From Hymenobacter aranciens (GTDB lineage: Bacteria; Bacteroidota; Bacteroidia; Cytophagales; Hymenobacteraceae): 64,000 nt of DNA. The notes under the pieces are model-generated. The model ran no database searches. It saw only the letters and a program-made list of their open reading frames with translations, and had not been told where the DNA came from. Made by a program: the position numbers and the translations under genes. The stretch is from NCBI RefSeq assembly GCF_030580865.1, contig NZ_JAUQSY010000023.1:1-64000 (forward strand). The letters run 5' to 3'. The number at the start of each line of letters is the position of its first letter. The first letter of the stretch is position 1. Shown here in pieces: positions 63,086 through 64,000 of the stretch.

Positions 63086-63988
63086 TCACCCCCACAGCCC
63101 CGCCGCCACCCGAAACGTATTGGCGTGCGCCTCCACAATGTCGGCGATGCGCTCGGAGTAGCCGCCGCCCATGCACACCACCACCGGCAGGCCGTGGCGA
63201 TGGCACAGGCCCAGCACCAGCTCGTCGCGCTGGCGGCAGCCGGCGCGGCTCAGGGCCAGGTGGCCCAGCTTGTCGGTGGCCAGCACGTCCACGCCGGCTA
63301 GGTAAAACACGAAATCCGGCCGCACCTCGGCAAGCAGGCGGGGCAGCGTATCGGCCAGCAGCGCGAGGTAGTCGGCGTCGGTGGTGCCGTCGGGCAGGGG
63401 TAGGTCGAGGCTAGACTGCTCTTTGCGGGCGGGGTAGTTGCGGGCGCCGTGCATCGAGAAGGTAAACACCTGCGGCTCATGGCGGAAGATGGCGGCCGTA
63501 CCATTGCCCTGATGCACATCCAGGTCCACTATCAGCACCTGCCGGGCGTGGCCGTGGGCCAGCAGCCAGTCGGCCGCCGTGGCCTGGTCGTTGAGCAGGC
63601 AGAAGCCCTCGCCCCGGTCGCGAAAGGCGTGGTGGGTGCCACCCGCTATGTTCAGGGCCACGCCGCCCGCCAGGGCCCGCCGGGCGCACTCGATGGTACC
63701 GCCCAGAATGGTCACCTCCCGCGCAAACAGCGCCGCCGACCACGGAAACCCGGTGGCCCGCTCCTCCTGCCGCGTGAGCCGGCCCTGGCGCAGCCGCTCA
63801 TAGTACTCGGCATCGTGGGTGCGCAGAATATCGGCCACGGGCGGGGGCAGGGGCTCGAAGAAGTCGGCCGCCGTGACCGTGCCCTCGCGTAGCAGTTGCT
63901 CGGGCAGCAGCTCATATTTCAGCATGGGAAAACGGTGGCCGGCCGGCAAGGGGTGGGCGTAGCAGGGCGCGTAGGCAATCGGGAGCAT
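63086..63988 (-). CDS. Histone-deacetylase-like (AcuC/HDAC family) hydrolase
   Basis: This 300-residue zinc hydrolase of the arginase/deacetylase superfamily contains LNIAGGTHHAFRDRGEGFCL (HH pair), VLIVDLDVHQGNGTAAIF (Asp-x-His, zinc ligands) and TFSMHGARNYPARKE. DFVFYLAGVDVLATDKLGHL carries the third Asp ligand, and PVVVCMGGGYSERIADIV closes the site. In bacteria these enzymes remove acetyl or acyl groups from proteins or small molecules. It is convergent with the methyltransferase gene, 5 nt away, and ends 12 nt before the window edge. No link to the PKS cluster is proven. Confidence 0.93.
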   Translation of the reverse strand: MLPIAYAPCYAHPLPAGHRFPMLKYELLPEQLLREGTVTAADFFEPLPPPVADILRTHDAEYYERLRQGRLTRQEERATGFPWSAALFAREVTILGGTIECARRALAGGVALNIAGGTHHAFRDRGEGFCLLNDQATAADWLLAHGHARQVLIVDLDVHQGNGTAAIFRHEPQVFTFSMHGARNYPARKEQSSLDLPLPDGTTDADYLALLADTLPRLLAEVRPDFVFYLAGVDVLATDKLGHLALSRAGCRQRDELVLGLCHRHGLPVVVCMGGGYSERIADIVEAHANTFRVAAGLWG

Positions 63989-64000
63989 AGCGCGAAGTAC

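Overview
The window comes from a GC-rich Bacteroidota chromosome, most like Hymenobacter or a close relative. I infer this from the many secreted proteins with type IX secretion (T9SS) C-terminal sorting domains, the Bacteroidota-type promoters (TTTG, about 19-21 nt, TAnnTTTG), the weak Shine-Dalgarno use, and the gene families present. It looks chromosomal, because it carries de novo purine and pyrimidine genes. I saw no tRNA, rRNA, insertion-sequence transposase or CRISPR array.

Layout. 1-3147: start of a PAS protein, then a MmeI-like (type IIL) restriction-modification gene of which only the first ~75 codons and the last ~100 codons remain; the missing middle is occupied by an opposite-strand pair, a DUF4276/TOPRIM-like protein and an AAA_21 ATPase, which is a plausible nuclease-ATPase defence module. 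3269-5143: LytTR regulator and a hypothetical protein with a 21-bp minisatellite leader. 5468-17212: three very large T9SS surface proteins (SBBP, glycine-rich and FG-GAP/VCBS repeats) sharing modules. 17366-24563: two-component genes (PAS kinase, CheY, two NarL-type regulators, PAS kinase) running into a kaiC-kaiB-kaiB operon (to 26434). 26494-30860: DUF1345 membrane protein, nicotinate phosphoribosyltransferase, a T9SS protein and a winged-helix protein with 42-bp tandem repeats upstream. 31437-45448: one-strand nucleotide block purM-purF-purN-purD-purCE-purQ-purL-pyrE-pyrF-pyrD, headed by an asparagine-synthetase-like class II aaRS paralogue with a 300-nt leader holding two terminator hairpins. 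46250-53313: two paralogous secreted proteins (one with two in-frame TAG codons), a NucA-type nuclease lipoprotein and another T9SS protein. 53660-59045: NtrC-type regulator, hybrid kinase, flavin monooxygenase. 59158-63988: a 40-residue peptide, a small T9SS protein, an oxidoreductase/type III PKS/methyltransferase cluster and a histone-deacetylase-like hydrolase.

A recurring theme is palindromic repeats of 80-215 bp (at least six sequence families) placed at gene ends. Several run into reading frames: an in-frame insertion inside purM, the N-terminus of purN, and the last codons or stop codons of purN, purQ, purL and a kaiB gene.

Functionally, the nucleotide block covers IMP synthesis steps from PurF to PurC except PurB and PurH, with a class II PurE fused to PurC and a PurS-like domain fused to PurL, plus the last three UMP steps. 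All functional statements rest on reading motifs by eye; no database search was run.
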